NCBI GenBank assembly: GCA_028824555.1
Contig: JAPPDJ010000139.1
Span: forward strand, 1-64,000
Direction of reading: 5' to 3'
DNA length: 64,000 nucleotides
Source of the DNA: Gammaproteobacteria bacterium
GTDB taxonomy: Bacteria > Pseudomonadota > Gammaproteobacteria > Pseudomonadales > Azotimanducaceae
Shown: positions 43,148 to 52,149 of the stretch, piece after piece
How positions within the stretch are numbered: the stretch's first letter is position 1
Layout of the letters: each line of letters opens with the position of its first letter
Made by a program: the position numbers and the translations under genes
The notes under the pieces: generated by a model
Databases searched by the model: none
What the model was told of the DNA's origin: nothing
The model's input: the letters and a program-made list of their open reading frames with translations, nothing else

Positions 43148-43274
43148 GGGCGGGGCTTGTTCCCCGCCCGTCTTGAATTCGACACGACGAACTCGTCGAA
43201 GCACAGCAGTTCGCGCAAGCGAACTGCCAACGCGACCGTCAGGGCGCGCCGGGACGGGGCATCCCCGCCCCCAC
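43144..43274. repeat. GTAGGGGC-bordered repeat, copy 2, with nested double hairpin
   Basis: GTAGGGGCGGGG opens the unit and CCCCGCCCCCAC closes it. The first hairpin is GGGGCGGGGCTTGTTCCCCG. Inside lies double-hairpin copy 6 at 43206-43249 (GCAGTTCGCGCAAGCGAACT). The first TAG is the stop codon of the lipoprotein gene. One repeat inside another suggests that these are insertion-competent units. Confidence 0.65.
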
Positions 43275-43314
43275 GAACCCGCGTTCTGCAGCGCAAGCTC
43301 CTGGCTGCGTGCGC

Positions 43315-43320
43315 TATAGT
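43315..43320 (+). promoter_or_regulatory. -10 hexamer for the amidohydrolase gene
   Basis: TATAGT (5 of 6) lies 36 bases before the ATG at 43357, which also has GAGGGGGAG as a ribosome-binding site. No good -35 was identified. Confidence 0.35.
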
Positions 43321-43356
43321 CGAAAGGCAGCCTAGCCGAAGCCACGAGGGGGAGCG

Positions 43357-44472
43357 ATGCGCAACGGATATCGAGTGATTGACACGGATTCGCACCAGAT
43401 GGAGCCGCCGCGCATCTGGACGGACTACATTGATCCCGTGTTTGCGGACCGGGCTCCCCGCATCGGTGACATGGGCAATGGCCGGCCGGGGATGATGGCG
43501 GAAGGGGAACCCATCACCAAGCAGGACGGCAGCTATCCGATGCATTCGGAAGAGTTCCATGAAGCGGCTGCACGAGGCATGGAGAAGCACGAACAGTCGC
43601 GAGCGGAGGGGTTCAGCGCCGAGGCGCGGCTGCGCGACATGGACGCGCACGGCATCGACGCCCAGGTGCTCTATCCGACCGTGGGCGGGCAGATGCTCGG
43701 CAAGGAGTGGAACGACCCAGAGTTGCTCGCTGCGGTGTGCCGGGCCTACAACGACTGGAGCATCGAGTATTGCAGCGCGGCGCCGGGACGTCTGCGAATG
43801 GCCGCCATGCTGCCGGTGCAGGCACCGGATCTCGCGCTCGAGGAGGCGGAGCGCATGGACGCGAAGGGCGCAGCCGGCTTCTACGTGCGCCCCAACCCCG
43901 TTTGCGGGCGCAATCTCTACCATTCGGATTACGACCCGCTTTGGAGCCGCATCGAGGACTTGGCCCGGCCACTGTGCATCCACGACTCCGGCTCGCCCTA
44001 CCTGCCGTCCTATGGCGAGCGCATGGACACCCACACCTCCGGCCACATCATTGCCCACCCTTTCGAGGCGATGGTGGCGATGATGAGCCTCATCTGGTAC
44101 GGCGTAATCGAACGCCATCCGAAGCTTTCGGTCGTGCATGTGGAAGCCGACGCCGGCTGGCTGCCCTACTGGCTGCAGCGCATGGAGCAGCACTGGGACT
44201 TCTCCGGCAACGCGGAGCATCCGGAACTCAGGCGACGGCCGACGGAGTACTTCAAGTCCAACTTCCTCGTGGCCTGCCGCGGCGACGAAATGACGCTGCC
44301 AGCGGTGTGCGAACTGGTCGGCGACTCCTACGTCACCTTCAACACGGACTACCCTCACCCCGATGGCACCTGGCCCGCCGGCATGGCAGACCTCGAGAAG
44401 CAGCCGCTGCCCGAAGAGAGCATCCGCAAGATCTACTGGGACAATGCTGCCCCGGTGTTCGGCGTCGCCTGA
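43357..44472 (+). CDS. Amidohydrolase 2 family protein
   Basis: This 371-aa metal-dependent hydrolase of the amidohydrolase-2/ACMSD-like branch opens with YRVIDTDSHQMEPPRIW, where the usual DxH is DSH. MDAHGIDAQVLYPTVGG, CIHDSGSP, LSVVHVEADAGWLPYWLQRM and TFNTDYPHPDGTWP provide further His/Asp ligands. Members decarboxylate or hydrolyse aromatic or keto-acid substrates; this one is unassigned. A strong GAGGGGGAG ribosome-binding site precedes the ATG. Confidence 0.87.
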   Translation: MRNGYRVIDTDSHQMEPPRIWTDYIDPVFADRAPRIGDMGNGRPGMMAEGEPITKQDGSYPMHSEEFHEAAARGMEKHEQSRAEGFSAEARLRDMDAHGIDAQVLYPTVGGQMLGKEWNDPELLAAVCRAYNDWSIEYCSAAPGRLRMAAMLPVQAPDLALEEAERMDAKGAAGFYVRPNPVCGRNLYHSDYDPLWSRIEDLARPLCIHDSGSPYLPSYGERMDTHTSGHIIAHPFEAMVAMMSLIWYGVIERHPKLSVVHVEADAGWLPYWLQRMEQHWDFSGNAEHPELRRRPTEYFKSNFLVACRGDEMTLPAVCELVGDSYVTFNTDYPHPDGTWPAGMADLEKQPLPEESIRKIYWDNAAPVFGVA

Positions 44473-44599
44473 TCTCGGACTTTGGGGCGGGATTCAGCCA
44501 GGGTTTCCACGCCGCAGAGAAGGCTCCCTCTCCTCCGGGGTGCTATGCGGGATGTCGAGGCGCGCCCTTACGAGGCGTCCGCCACGTCTCGAACTTGGC

Positions 44600-45781
44600 C
44601 TACCCCGTAAACGCCTGTATCCCCGTCTGTGCTCGGCCCAGGATCAACGCATGGATGTCGTGGGTGCCTTCGTAAGTGTTGACGGTTTCGAGGTTCATGG
44701 CGTGACGGATGACATGGTACTCGTCGCTGATGCCGTTGCCGCCGTGCATGTCGCGGGCCATGCGGGCGATGTCGAGGGCCTTGCCGCAGTTGTTGCGCTT
44801 GAGCAGGGAAATGTTCTCGATGGCAAGGCGGCCTTCGTCGAATAGCCGGCCCATGCGCAGGCAAGCCGTTAGGCCCAAGGTGATTTCGGTCTGCATGTCC
44901 ACCAGCTTCTTCTGGATAAGCTGATTGGCAGCGAGTGGGCGGCCGAACTGGGTGCGCTCCAAGGTGTACTCCCGGGCAGCGGCCCAGCAGAACTCGGCGG
45001 CACCCATCGAGCCCCAGGCGATTCCGTAGCGGGCGCGGTTCAGGCAGCCGAAGGGGCCGCCGAGGCCCGATGCATTCGGCAGCAGGTTGCCTTCCGGCAC
45101 CAGCACGTCCTCGAGCACGATCTGGCCGGTAGCCGATGCCCGCAGGCTCATCTTGCCCTCGATCTTGGGGGTCGAAAAGCCCGGCATGTCGCGTTCCACG
45201 ACAAAGCCGCGAATGCGGCCCTCGAGCTTGGCCCAAACCACGGCCACGTCGGCGATGGGCGCGTTGGTGATCCACATCTTGGCGCCGTTCAGCAAGTAGC
45301 CATCGCCGGTCTTCTCGGCCTTGGTAACCATGCTGCCGGGGTCGGAACCGTGGTCGGGCTCTGTGAGACCGAAGCAGCCCACCCACTCGCCGGACGCCAG
45401 CTTCGGCAGGTAGCGCATGCGCTGCTCTTCGCTGCCGTAGGCGTGGATGGGATGCATCACGAGCGAGGATTGCACGCTCATGGCCGAGCGATAGCCGGAG
45501 TCCACCCGTTCCACTTCCCGCGCCATCAGCCCGTAGGAAACGTAATTCACGTTGGCGCAGCCATACTTCGCCGGCAAGGTCGCGCCGAGCAGACCCAACT
45601 CGCCCATCTCGTTCATGATTTCGCGATCGAAGCGTTCGTGCCGGTTGGCCTCGATCACGCGCGGCATGAGCTTGTCCGTGGCGTATTGTCGCGTGGTGTC
45701 CTGAATCAGGCGTTCGTCGCCGGATAGCTGCTCGTCGAGCAAGAGCGGGTCGTTCCACACGAATGCGGGAATCTCTGCCAT
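44600..45781 (-). CDS. gcdH: Glutaryl-CoA dehydrogenase-like acyl-CoA dehydrogenase
   Basis: This 393-aa flavoenzyme oxidises and decarboxylates glutaryl-CoA to crotonyl-CoA in lysine/tryptophan catabolism. The matching blocks are [54 protein letters not shown] and [20 protein letters not shown]. The C-terminal [21 protein letters not shown] contains the catalytic Glu region. The start is placed at 45781 with AAAGGAA upstream; the ORF extends to 46582 only because the frame is open through pyrF. Confidence 0.9.
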   Translation of the reverse strand: MAEIPAFVWNDPLLLDEQLSGDERLIQDTTRQYATDKLMPRVIEANRHERFDREIMNEMGELGLLGATLPAKYGCANVNYVSYGLMAREVERVDSGYRSAMSVQSSLVMHPIHAYGSEEQRMRYLPKLASGEWVGCFGLTEPDHGSDPGSMVTKAEKTGDGYLLNGAKMWITNAPIADVAVVWAKLEGRIRGFVVERDMPGFSTPKIEGKMSLRASATGQIVLEDVLVPEGNLLPNASGLGGPFGCLNRARYGIAWGSMGAAEFCWAAAREYTLERTQFGRPLAANQLIQKKLVDMQTEITLGLTACLRMGRLFDEGRLAIENISLLKRNNCGKALDIARMARDMHGGNGISDEYHVIRHAMNLETVNTYEGTHDIHALILGRAQTGIQAFTG

Positions 45782-45807
45782 GTCGGTTCCTTTGGCGTGT
45801 TTTCGAA

Positions 45808-46641
45808 TTAGGTTTGGCGCCTGTCGCGGGCACGACGAATTTGGTCGCGAAGATCCTGAGCCACTTGACGGGAGGCGGCGGCGTAGGTCTTGCCCGTACC
45901 GGCATAGATGATGCTGCGCGACGCGTTCACCACGATGCCTTGGCCGTTTGCGTCGACGCCACTGGCAAACACCTGCCGAAGCTCGTCGGCACCGCCCCCC
46001 TGGGCGCCTACGCCGGGCACGAGAAACGGCAGCGTCGGCGCGGCGCGGCGCACCTCGGCGAGTTGCTCGGGGAAGGTGGCACCCACGACCAGAGCGAGGT
46101 TGTCCACATCCCGGCCTTGCATCTCTCTCGCCACCTTGAGATAGGCGGGGTCGTCCTGCGGCTGTTCTTGCAACCAGGCGCTGGTGGGGTTGGATGTGTG
46201 GCACAGCACCACCACGCCGCGCCCCTCGTGTTCGGCAAAGGCGGCGATGCTGTCCCACCCCTGAAAAGGGTTCACGGTGGCGGCATCGGTGTCGTAGCGT
46301 TCGAAGAGCTCGCGGGCATACATGCGGGCAGTGGAACCCACGTCGCCCCGCTTGGCATCGACGATCACCGGAATACCGGGGTGCGCCGCGTGAATGTGCT
46401 CGATCAGGCGCTCGAGGTCTTCCTCGGCGCCTTCGGCGTTGAAGAAGGCGATGTTGGGCTTGAAGGCGCAGACAAGGTCTGCGGTGGCGTCGACGACTTC
46501 GCGGCAGAAGCGGAGCAGCGCATCGGGCGCTTGCGAAAGGTGGCTTGGCAGGCGCTCGCGCACGGGGTCGAGTCCCACACACAGCGCGGAATCGCTACGG
46601 GCCCATGATTGACGCAGGCGCTGACCGAAGGAATCAGCCAC
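45808..46641 (-). CDS. pyrF: Orotidine-5'-phosphate decarboxylase (type 2)
   Basis: This 277-aa enzyme makes UMP from OMP. The catalytic lysine motif is [30 protein letters not shown] near the start and [15 protein letters not shown] plus [11 protein letters not shown] later are typical of the longer type 2 (archaeal/mycobacterial-style) subgroup. The start is GTG at 46641, overlapping the ribE stop by eight bases; the ORF-track start at 46692 lies inside ribE. Confidence 0.93.
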   Translation of the reverse strand: MADSFGQRLRQSWARSDSALCVGLDPVRERLPSHLSQAPDALLRFCREVVDATADLVCAFKPNIAFFNAEGAEEDLERLIEHIHAAHPGIPVIVDAKRGDVGSTARMYARELFERYDTDAATVNPFQGWDSIAAFAEHEGRGVVVLCHTSNPTSAWLQEQPQDDPAYLKVAREMQGRDVDNLALVVGATFPEQLAEVRRAAPTLPFLVPGVGAQGGGADELRQVFASGVDANGQGIVVNASRSIIYAGTGKTYAAASRQVAQDLRDQIRRARDRRQT

Positions 46642-47266
46642 GAATGTCCTCCAGCAGGGACTCGTCCGCCAGCACCGCCCGCACCGTCTCAACCACGGCC
46701 TGGGTTTGGGAATCCACTTCGAGGTTGACGCGATCGCCCACGGACGCTGTGTCGAACGTGGTGCGGGCCAGCGTTTCGGGAATCAGGCTCACTGAGAGCG
46801 TTGCCGCGACGCGGTCCAGTTCAGCGATGGTGAGGCTCGCGCCGTTGAGCGCCACGAAGCCCTTCGGCATGAGATAGCGCAGCCACTCCTGCGGCACCTC
46901 TACCGTCAGAACGCGCCTGCCCTCCCCTGCTTCCAGCGCCACGATGGGCACGGAGGCGGCGATGTGGCCGGAGAGGATATGCCCTCCCACCTCGTCGCCG
47001 ACGCGAAAGGAGCGCTCCACGTTCACTTGGCTGCCCGGTGTGAGTTTGCCTAGGTTGGTGAGCTCGGTGGTTTCCTGGATAAGGTCGAAGGCTACCGTGC
47101 CGCCTTGCACGGCGGTGGCGGTTAGACAACAGCCGTTGATGGCGACGGAGGCACCGGCTTGCAGACCCTCGGCGGTATCGTTAAGAGCGATGGACAGCGT
47201 GGTGACGCCACCCGTTCGCGACACGTCCACGACGCGGCGGACCGCCTGCACTATGCCGGTGAACAT
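46634..47266 (-). CDS. ribE: Riboflavin synthase alpha subunit
   Basis: This 210-aa enzyme converts two 6,7-dimethyl-8-ribityllumazines to riboflavin. It has two lumazine-binding repeats: MFTGIVQAVRRVVDV with NGCCLTATAV, and GGHILSGHIAASVPIV with LNGASLTIAELDR. The length is typical. The start is the family-conserved MFTGIVQ at 47266. No other rib genes are adjacent, and no FMN riboswitch was recognised upstream, where a palindromic repeat sits instead. Confidence 0.94.
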   Translation of the reverse strand: MFTGIVQAVRRVVDVSRTGGVTTLSIALNDTAEGLQAGASVAINGCCLTATAVQGGTVAFDLIQETTELTNLGKLTPGSQVNVERSFRVGDEVGGHILSGHIAASVPIVALEAGEGRRVLTVEVPQEWLRYLMPKGFVALNGASLTIAELDRVAATLSVSLIPETLARTTFDTASVGDRVNLEVDSQTQAVVETVRAVLADESLLEDIRG

Positions 47267-47284
47267 GGTTTGTACCGGGCCCTC

Positions 47285-47411
47285 GGAGGGAGGGCGTCTC
47301 GCTGACGCGCCCAAAGGGCGCGCCCCTGACACCCGAGAGGGCGCGTAGCTTCGTGGTCGACAAAGGTCTGGCGTACGGCGCCGCGCGGGGAGGGCGAGAC
47401 GCCCTCCCTCC
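47285..47411. repeat. GGAGGGCG-type TIR element, copy 3 (127 bp)
   Basis: Left GGAGGGAGGGCGTCTCGC and right GCGAGACGCCCTCCCTCC are perfect 18-bp inverse ends. Inside is GGCGCGCCC-type palindrome sequence (GCGCCCAAAGGGCGCG). It lies between the TPR gene and ribE, both on the minus strand. Confidence 0.8.
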
Positions 47412-47434
47412 AAAAGCGCGCGGTTGGCGGCGTT

Positions 47435-48841
47435 CTAGATGCCAGCCGCTTCAAGCTCGGCGCGGCGCTTGCTTTCGTTGTCGATGTAGCGGATCCACTG
47501 TTGGGTGATCCGCTCGGCGCTGCTCTCTTCGGCGTCGCGAGCGGTGCGGCGGGCCTTGACGAAGGTGGCGCGGGCCTCGCGCAGTTCGTCGAGGTTGAAC
47601 TGGCACATGCCGAGGACGATCTCGACGTTGTAGAGCTTCTTGATGCCGCCCTTGTCCATCGCCCGCTCTGCCGCCGTGCGGCACTTGGAGAACTCGTCCT
47701 TCTCCAGATAGAGCGAAGAGAGGCGGTCGTAGATTTCGCCGTCGTCCGACTTGCTGCCAGCTTCCTCGAAGATGCCGATGGCCGAATCCACTTCCTGCGC
47801 CAACTGATACGCCTGGCCGATCTGCTGCAGGTTGCGCGGGCTGCGCTCCACCAGCTCCGCGTCGAGGCCAGCCTGCATGTACTTGGCGCCCCGCCACGGC
47901 ACTTCGTTCTGCATCAGCAAGCCGCCGAAGGTCATCACGTCGGACTCCTTGTCGAGGAATCCTGCCACGTGGGCGGCCTCGAACGCCATGAGCTGCTCGC
48001 GTTCCTGACCTTCCTGACCATAGACGCCGGCAAGCTGAATCCAATACTGCCGCTTGGGGAAGTCGCGCACGAGGATCTCGAGAATCTCGATCACGCGATC
48101 GTAGTTCTCCATCTCGAAATGGGCGTAGTTGAGCATTGCCCACCAGTTCTCGCGCACGGTCAGTTCCCGGCTCTGCGCCAGGGTGATGGCGGCCTCGAGT
48201 GCTTGTGCGGCGGCGGGGAAGTCCTTGCGCTGGAAGTGAATCTGTCCGACCAGAATGTACTCGGAGGGCCCCGGGTTGTAGGAGATGGCGAACCAGCGCT
48301 TCATGTAATCGAGCGCGGTGTCGAAGTTCTCCTCCTGAAGGTGAAGCTGGGAGAGCGTCTTGAGCGTGCCTTGCTCCAGCGCCTCCGTAATCTCCGGGAC
48401 TTGGGCGAGGAGCTGTTCGTAGTGATGCAGCGTCCTGGGGGTGTCGTCCTTGTCGTTGTAGTAGATCACTGCCAGCATCTGGTGAACCTGGCCGAGTTCG
48501 TTGCCGTTGTATCGACGCTGGCGCTCCAGCATTTCGAGCAGGATGGTGATTGCACCATCCGGGTCGCGGGGGACCTCGCAGTTATCGGGATCGTCCGGGC
48601 AGGGATCGATCAGCTCCTGCGCCTGGCCGAACTTGCGGTAGGTGGTTTCCGACATGTTGGGCACCCGTCGCCGTTCCGCGTCCTCCGTTAGGACAGGGGT
48701 CGGCGGGAAGCCGTCGAGCCGAGGCACCTCGGCGGCGTACGCCGCACCGGGCAAGATGCCCTGATGGCTGTCCGGCGCCACCGCAAGAACCAACATCGCC
48801 GCGAGTCCCACGGCGAGAATGCGTCCACAAATGCGTTCCAT
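47435..48841 (-). CDS. Periplasmic TPR protein of the TonB operon
   Basis: This 468-aa exported TPR protein has a signal peptide (residues 1-37) ending near GAAYAAEVP. Helical repeats follow, e.g. ALEQGTLKTLSQLHLQEENFDTALDYMKRW and GEIYDRLSSLYLEKDEFSKCRTAAERAM. It is the last gene of the DUF3450-TtpC-ExbB-ExbD-TonB-TPR set known from marine gammaproteobacteria, where TPR partners help energy transfer to TonB-dependent receptors. The start is at 48841; the ORF-track start at 48886 would add 15 residues before the signal peptide. Confidence 0.85.
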   Translation of the reverse strand: MERICGRILAVGLAAMLVLAVAPDSHQGILPGAAYAAEVPRLDGFPPTPVLTEDAERRRVPNMSETTYRKFGQAQELIDPCPDDPDNCEVPRDPDGAITILLEMLERQRRYNGNELGQVHQMLAVIYYNDKDDTPRTLHHYEQLLAQVPEITEALEQGTLKTLSQLHLQEENFDTALDYMKRWFAISYNPGPSEYILVGQIHFQRKDFPAAAQALEAAITLAQSRELTVRENWWAMLNYAHFEMENYDRVIEILEILVRDFPKRQYWIQLAGVYGQEGQEREQLMAFEAAHVAGFLDKESDVMTFGGLLMQNEVPWRGAKYMQAGLDAELVERSPRNLQQIGQAYQLAQEVDSAIGIFEEAGSKSDDGEIYDRLSSLYLEKDEFSKCRTAAERAMDKGGIKKLYNVEIVLGMCQFNLDELREARATFVKARRTARDAEESSAERITQQWIRYIDNESKRRAELEAAGI

Positions 48842-48891
48842 GACCCGTTCCTCCGCACCCCGTGAAGGGGAGACTGGTTGGCCCAAGTGCG

Positions 48892-49488
48892 TCAGTCTTC
48901 TAGCTGGAAGGTGATGAGGTTGCGCACGCCGGCGACCTCGATGGGCTCGCCGTCCACCACCTTGGGCTTGTACTTGAACTTGAGCGCCGCGTTGATGGCC
49001 GAACGGTCGAACACGCCCGGCGGCTTGGCCTCGATCACCGAGGGATCGCGCACGCTGCCCGTTGTGGTCACCGTGAACTCGAGCAGCACATAACCTTCGA
49101 TGCCGCGCGACTGCGCTCGCCTGGGATAGATGGGCGCCACCTTGACGATGGGCAGGTATTCGCCATCGGAACTGTAGCCCGTGCCGCTCACGTCAACGTC
49201 GATATCCACGTCCACGAGGCCAATCTCCATACCCACGCTGACGTTGGAGTCGAGGGTTGGCTTCGGCATGCTCGGCGGCGGTTCGTCCACCGGCGGCGGC
49301 GGCGGCGGCTTGCGCTTCTTCACCTGCACGTCCTGATCTTCCTGCACGCGCACGAAGTCCACGATCCGGCCCTTGACGCCGGTGTCCGTTGCGGCTTCCG
49401 GGTTCGCGATCACGGCCTGCATCAGCATGAACAGCAGGAACGTGGCGACGGCGCCCAGCACCACCCCAAAGGCGTATCTCACAATCAT
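48892..49488 (-). CDS. tonB: TonB2-type energy transducer
   Basis: This 198-aa TonB has an N-terminal membrane helix (FGVVLGAVATFLLFMLMQAVI). A short proline-rich linker with PPPPPPVDEPPPSMPKP follows, then a C-terminal TonB domain with YPRRAQSRGIEGYVLLEFTV, AINAALKFKYKPKVVDG and GVRNLITFQLED. The linker is shorter than in E. coli TonB1, as expected for TonB2. It transmits ExbBD proton-motive energy to outer-membrane receptors. It is separated from exbD by 159 bp holding three tandem hairpins. Confidence 0.92.
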   Translation of the reverse strand: MIVRYAFGVVLGAVATFLLFMLMQAVIANPEAATDTGVKGRIVDFVRVQEDQDVQVKKRKPPPPPPVDEPPPSMPKPTLDSNVSVGMEIGLVDVDIDVDVSGTGYSSDGEYLPIVKVAPIYPRRAQSRGIEGYVLLEFTVTTTGSVRDPSVIEAKPPGVFDRSAINAALKFKYKPKVVDGEPIEVAGVRNLITFQLED

Positions 49489-49500
49489 GTCGTCCCTCCT

Positions 49501-49636
49501 CTAGCGAGGGGAAGCCCCTCGCGCACCCCCAAGCTGAGGGCTCCTTCTAGCGAGGGGAAGCCCCTCGCGCACCCCCAGCTGAGGGCTCCTTCTAGCGAGG
49601 GGAAGCCCCTCGCGCACCCCAAACTGAGGGCTCCTT
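49501..49636. repeat. Triple tandem hairpin repeat (3 x 45-46 bp)
   Basis: Three head-to-tail copies of CTAGCGAGGGGAAGCCCCTC followed by GCGCACCCC and CTGAGGGCTCCTT fill most of the exbD-tonB gap. Each contains the palindrome GCGAGGGG-AA-GCCCCTCGC. The copies differ at only a few bases, so the array is recent. On the minus strand it would place three stems in the mRNA between exbD and tonB. Confidence 0.9.
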
Positions 49637-49647
49637 CCACCGCGGCT

Positions 49648-50058
49648 TTACTGCTCCTCGGTGGACACGGCAACTTCCGTCACTCCCGCCGCTCGCGCGG
49701 CGTCGAGCACGGCCTTGAGCTTCTCGAACGTCGACTCGCGATCCGCCTGCACGACAATACCACCTCGCGGATTCTCGGCGTGCAGTCTTTCGATATGGGC
49801 GCGCACAGCCTCCGCCTCGACCCTCTTCTTGTCAATCCAGATGTCTCCGCCTGGAGAGATGGCGATGAGCACGCTCACGGTGGGTTTCTGCTGGTCCGTC
49901 TCCGCCTCCGGGCGGCGCACGTCGATGCCGGCCTGCTTGATGAAGGTGGCTGTGACGATGAAGAAGATGAGCATGATGAACACAACGTCCAGCATGGGCG
50001 TCAGGTTGATGTCGCTCTCTTCATCCCGGCCGGTGAAGCGGCCCTCGGATCTCGCCAT
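49648..50058 (-). CDS. exbD: ExbD2-type biopolymer transport protein
   Basis: This 136-aa inner-membrane protein has one N-terminal helix with the proton-carrying Asp in NLTPMLDVVFIMLIFFIVTA. The periplasmic domain includes VLIAISPGGDIWID and VVQADRESTFEKLKAVLDAARAAG. It works with ExbB and TonB in the same operon. Confidence 0.94.
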   Translation of the reverse strand: MARSEGRFTGRDEESDINLTPMLDVVFIMLIFFIVTATFIKQAGIDVRRPEAETDQQKPTVSVLIAISPGGDIWIDKKRVEAEAVRAHIERLHAENPRGGIVVQADRESTFEKLKAVLDAARAAGVTEVAVSTEEQ

Positions 50059-50089
50059 GTCGTCGGTCTCCCTTGTCGCCGCCAGGCGA

Positions 50090-50608
50090 TCAGTGGTCCA
50101 TCGTCAAATGGTCTTGGATCAGTTCGGTCTCGAACAGGATCTTGCGCCGCACGAAGGTGGTGCCGAACAGCCCCGACAGCGATGCGATCATGCCCGACAT
50201 GGTTGGGATGGTGGCCTGGGAAACCCCTGCCGCCATCGACCGGGCGTTGCCGCCCTGGGTCGCCATGGCATCGAACACGGCGATCATGCCCGTGACCGTG
50301 CCGAGCAGGCCCAAGAGCGGGCAAAGCGCAACGCAGGTCTGGATGATCGGGAAGCTGCCGTTGATGCGCTCGCTGGCCTGCGAGACAAGCATGTCGCGGA
50401 CTCGGTGCGCGGACCACGACTTGCGCTCGTCGCGCGACTCCCAAATCTCCGTCGCTTCGCGCACCACATGCTTGTGCTCGCTGCGGAAATACCAGAGCCG
50501 CTCGAACAGCAGCGTCCACATGAGGAACGTCGTAGCGGCAATGAGGTAGAGCACATTGCCGCCCTGGGCGAAGAACCCCGACAGCGCAATGTAGGCGTCG
50601 TTGATCAT
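50090..50608 (-). CDS. exbB: ExbB2-type MotA/TolQ/ExbB protein
   Basis: This 172-aa membrane protein has three helices. The conserved CVALCPLLGLLGTVTGMIAVFDAM and ATIPTMSGMIASLSGLFGTTF regions line the ExbB proton channel. The short length is typical of ExbB2. It lies 31 bp before exbD and 58 bp after ttpC. Confidence 0.93.
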   Translation of the reverse strand: MINDAYIALSGFFAQGGNVLYLIAATTFLMWTLLFERLWYFRSEHKHVVREATEIWESRDERKSWSAHRVRDMLVSQASERINGSFPIIQTCVALCPLLGLLGTVTGMIAVFDAMATQGGNARSMAAGVSQATIPTMSGMIASLSGLFGTTFVRRKILFETELIQDHLTMDH

Positions 50609-50666
50609 CTAGCGGGTTTCCTTCTCCTTGGCCGGCGACCCCGAAGGGCCGCCGTTGCCTCGCCGA

Positions 50667-52148
50667 TCAGCCGAGCGGCTGACCGGATTCCTCGGCGTGC
50701 TTGGCCACGATGCCCTGCGACTGCTCTTCGAGCACGTGGATGATGCCCCGACTGCGCTGGTTCACGATGGCGTGCAGCAACACGGTGGGGATCGCGACGC
50801 AGAGACCAAGCACCGTCGTCATCAGCGCCGTCGAGATGCCGCTGGCCATCGTCTTCGGATCGCCGGTGCCAAACAGCGTGATGGACTGGAAGGTCTCGAT
50901 CATCCCGATCACCGTACCGAGCAGACCCATGAGCGGTGCGACTACCGAGATCACCTGAATGATGGTGATGTTGCGCGTCAGCGCCGGCGTCTCCGACAGG
51001 ATTGCCTCGCCGAGCTTGAGGTCGAGGGTTTCCACGTCCACGTCGCGGTTGTCGTCATAGACCTTGAGCACTCGGCCGAGCGGGTTGTCATCCGTGGGGC
51101 TCTCCGGCTGGCGATACTGTGCCGACACCTTGCGGCCCACGAGCGTCAGGGTGATGAGGCGCTCGATGGCCAGCAGCACGCCGATGATGCCCACCATGAT
51201 GATGACCGATCCCGGATAATCGCCCTGGCCGTCGCAGAACGGCAGGTAGCAGGCACCGGTGGTGAAGCCGCCGAACGGCGTGCCCACCATCTCCGCTAGC
51301 GTCGCCTTTTGGATCAGCAGCGAGATGAGGGAGCCGCGGGTCGGGTCGATGGCGAAGGCCACAAGATCACCGCTGTCCGCGTCGAAAAGATCCGTTGCCG
51401 TGTTGGCGAACTGTGCTTCGGGCTGGCGCCCGAGTTCCACGAGCGCGCCGATGTCGGTGTCGTAGTTGATGTAGCCGTCTTCGCTGACGATGGCGAAGGA
51501 GCCGACGCGGATGAGGTCTGTCTGTACCTGCTCGCCGTCGAGCATGTTGACCGTGCTGGTGAAGCGCGAGATGCGGCCCGATTCGGTCATTTCCCGCTGC
51601 AGGTGCTCCCACAGCTCTTCCATCTCGTCGATGGAGGCGAGTTGGGTGGACTTGCCCATCTTCGCGGCGAGTTGGCCCAGCCATTCGCCGCGATTGGGGA
51701 TTTCGGCGCTGATGAGGGAGGCCCCAAACAGTCCCCGGGTATCGCCGGCCACCTGTTGCAGCACGCCGAAGAGTTCACGCAGGCTGCCAAGGCGCTTGTC
51801 GAGCTGCTCTTGCAGGTTGCCGATGCGGATTTCGTTCTCTTCGAACTGGGTTTCGAGCCGCTCGCTGCGCTGCTCCTCGCGGCGGCGCTCGGCCTGGGCG
51901 TCCTGCAGCATCTGCTGCTGGTCTTCGCGGGCTGCGCGGAAGCGGGCCTCGCGCTCGTTGTGCGCGCGGCTTTCCACGACGCGCCGTTCCTCGACGTTCT
52001 TCAGGAGTTCATCAAGGGAGTTGGCTTCGACAACGGTGAGGTCGCTCGCTTCCTGGCCACTCGCCGAAAGCGCAAGGACGAGCGCTGCAAGGAGCGCTGT
52101 CGGGCGGAGGGATGCCATGCGGCTTCTCGTCAAGATTGCTCGCTTCAT
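50667..52148 (-). CDS. ttpC: TtpC-like MotA/TolQ/ExbB protein with long periplasmic coiled coil
   Basis: This 493-aa fusion-length member of the ExbB family is the TonB2-associated TtpC. A signal-like helix at the start precedes a coiled coil (residues 40-125, e.g. RREEQRSERLETQFEENEI) and a globular periplasmic region. The three-helix MotA/TolQ/ExbB core starts near residue 320 (GSVIIMVGIIGVLLAIERL), with LMGLLGTVIGMIETFQSI and MTTVLGLCVAIPTVLLHA. It is required for TonB2-dependent uptake in Vibrio relatives. The start is one base after the DUF3450 stop. Confidence 0.9.
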   Translation of the reverse strand: MKRAILTRSRMASLRPTALLAALVLALSASGQEASDLTVVEANSLDELLKNVEERRVVESRAHNEREARFRAAREDQQQMLQDAQAERRREEQRSERLETQFEENEIRIGNLQEQLDKRLGSLRELFGVLQQVAGDTRGLFGASLISAEIPNRGEWLGQLAAKMGKSTQLASIDEMEELWEHLQREMTESGRISRFTSTVNMLDGEQVQTDLIRVGSFAIVSEDGYINYDTDIGALVELGRQPEAQFANTATDLFDADSGDLVAFAIDPTRGSLISLLIQKATLAEMVGTPFGGFTTGACYLPFCDGQGDYPGSVIIMVGIIGVLLAIERLITLTLVGRKVSAQYRQPESPTDDNPLGRVLKVYDDNRDVDVETLDLKLGEAILSETPALTRNITIIQVISVVAPLMGLLGTVIGMIETFQSITLFGTGDPKTMASGISTALMTTVLGLCVAIPTVLLHAIVNQRSRGIIHVLEEQSQGIVAKHAEESGQPLG

Positions 52149-52149
52149 G

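Noticed and set aside
47267-47434. FMN riboswitch upstream of ribE
   Set aside because: The upstream sequence is a palindromic repeat and lacks conserved RFN-element blocks.
49501-49636. CRISPR array
   Set aside because: The units are contiguous tandem repeats with no variable spacers, and no cas genes are present.
49485-49673. 62-aa ORF with repeats of ARGFPSLEGALS
   Set aside because: It is translation of the tandem hairpin DNA repeat and overlaps the gene borders; not a real protein.
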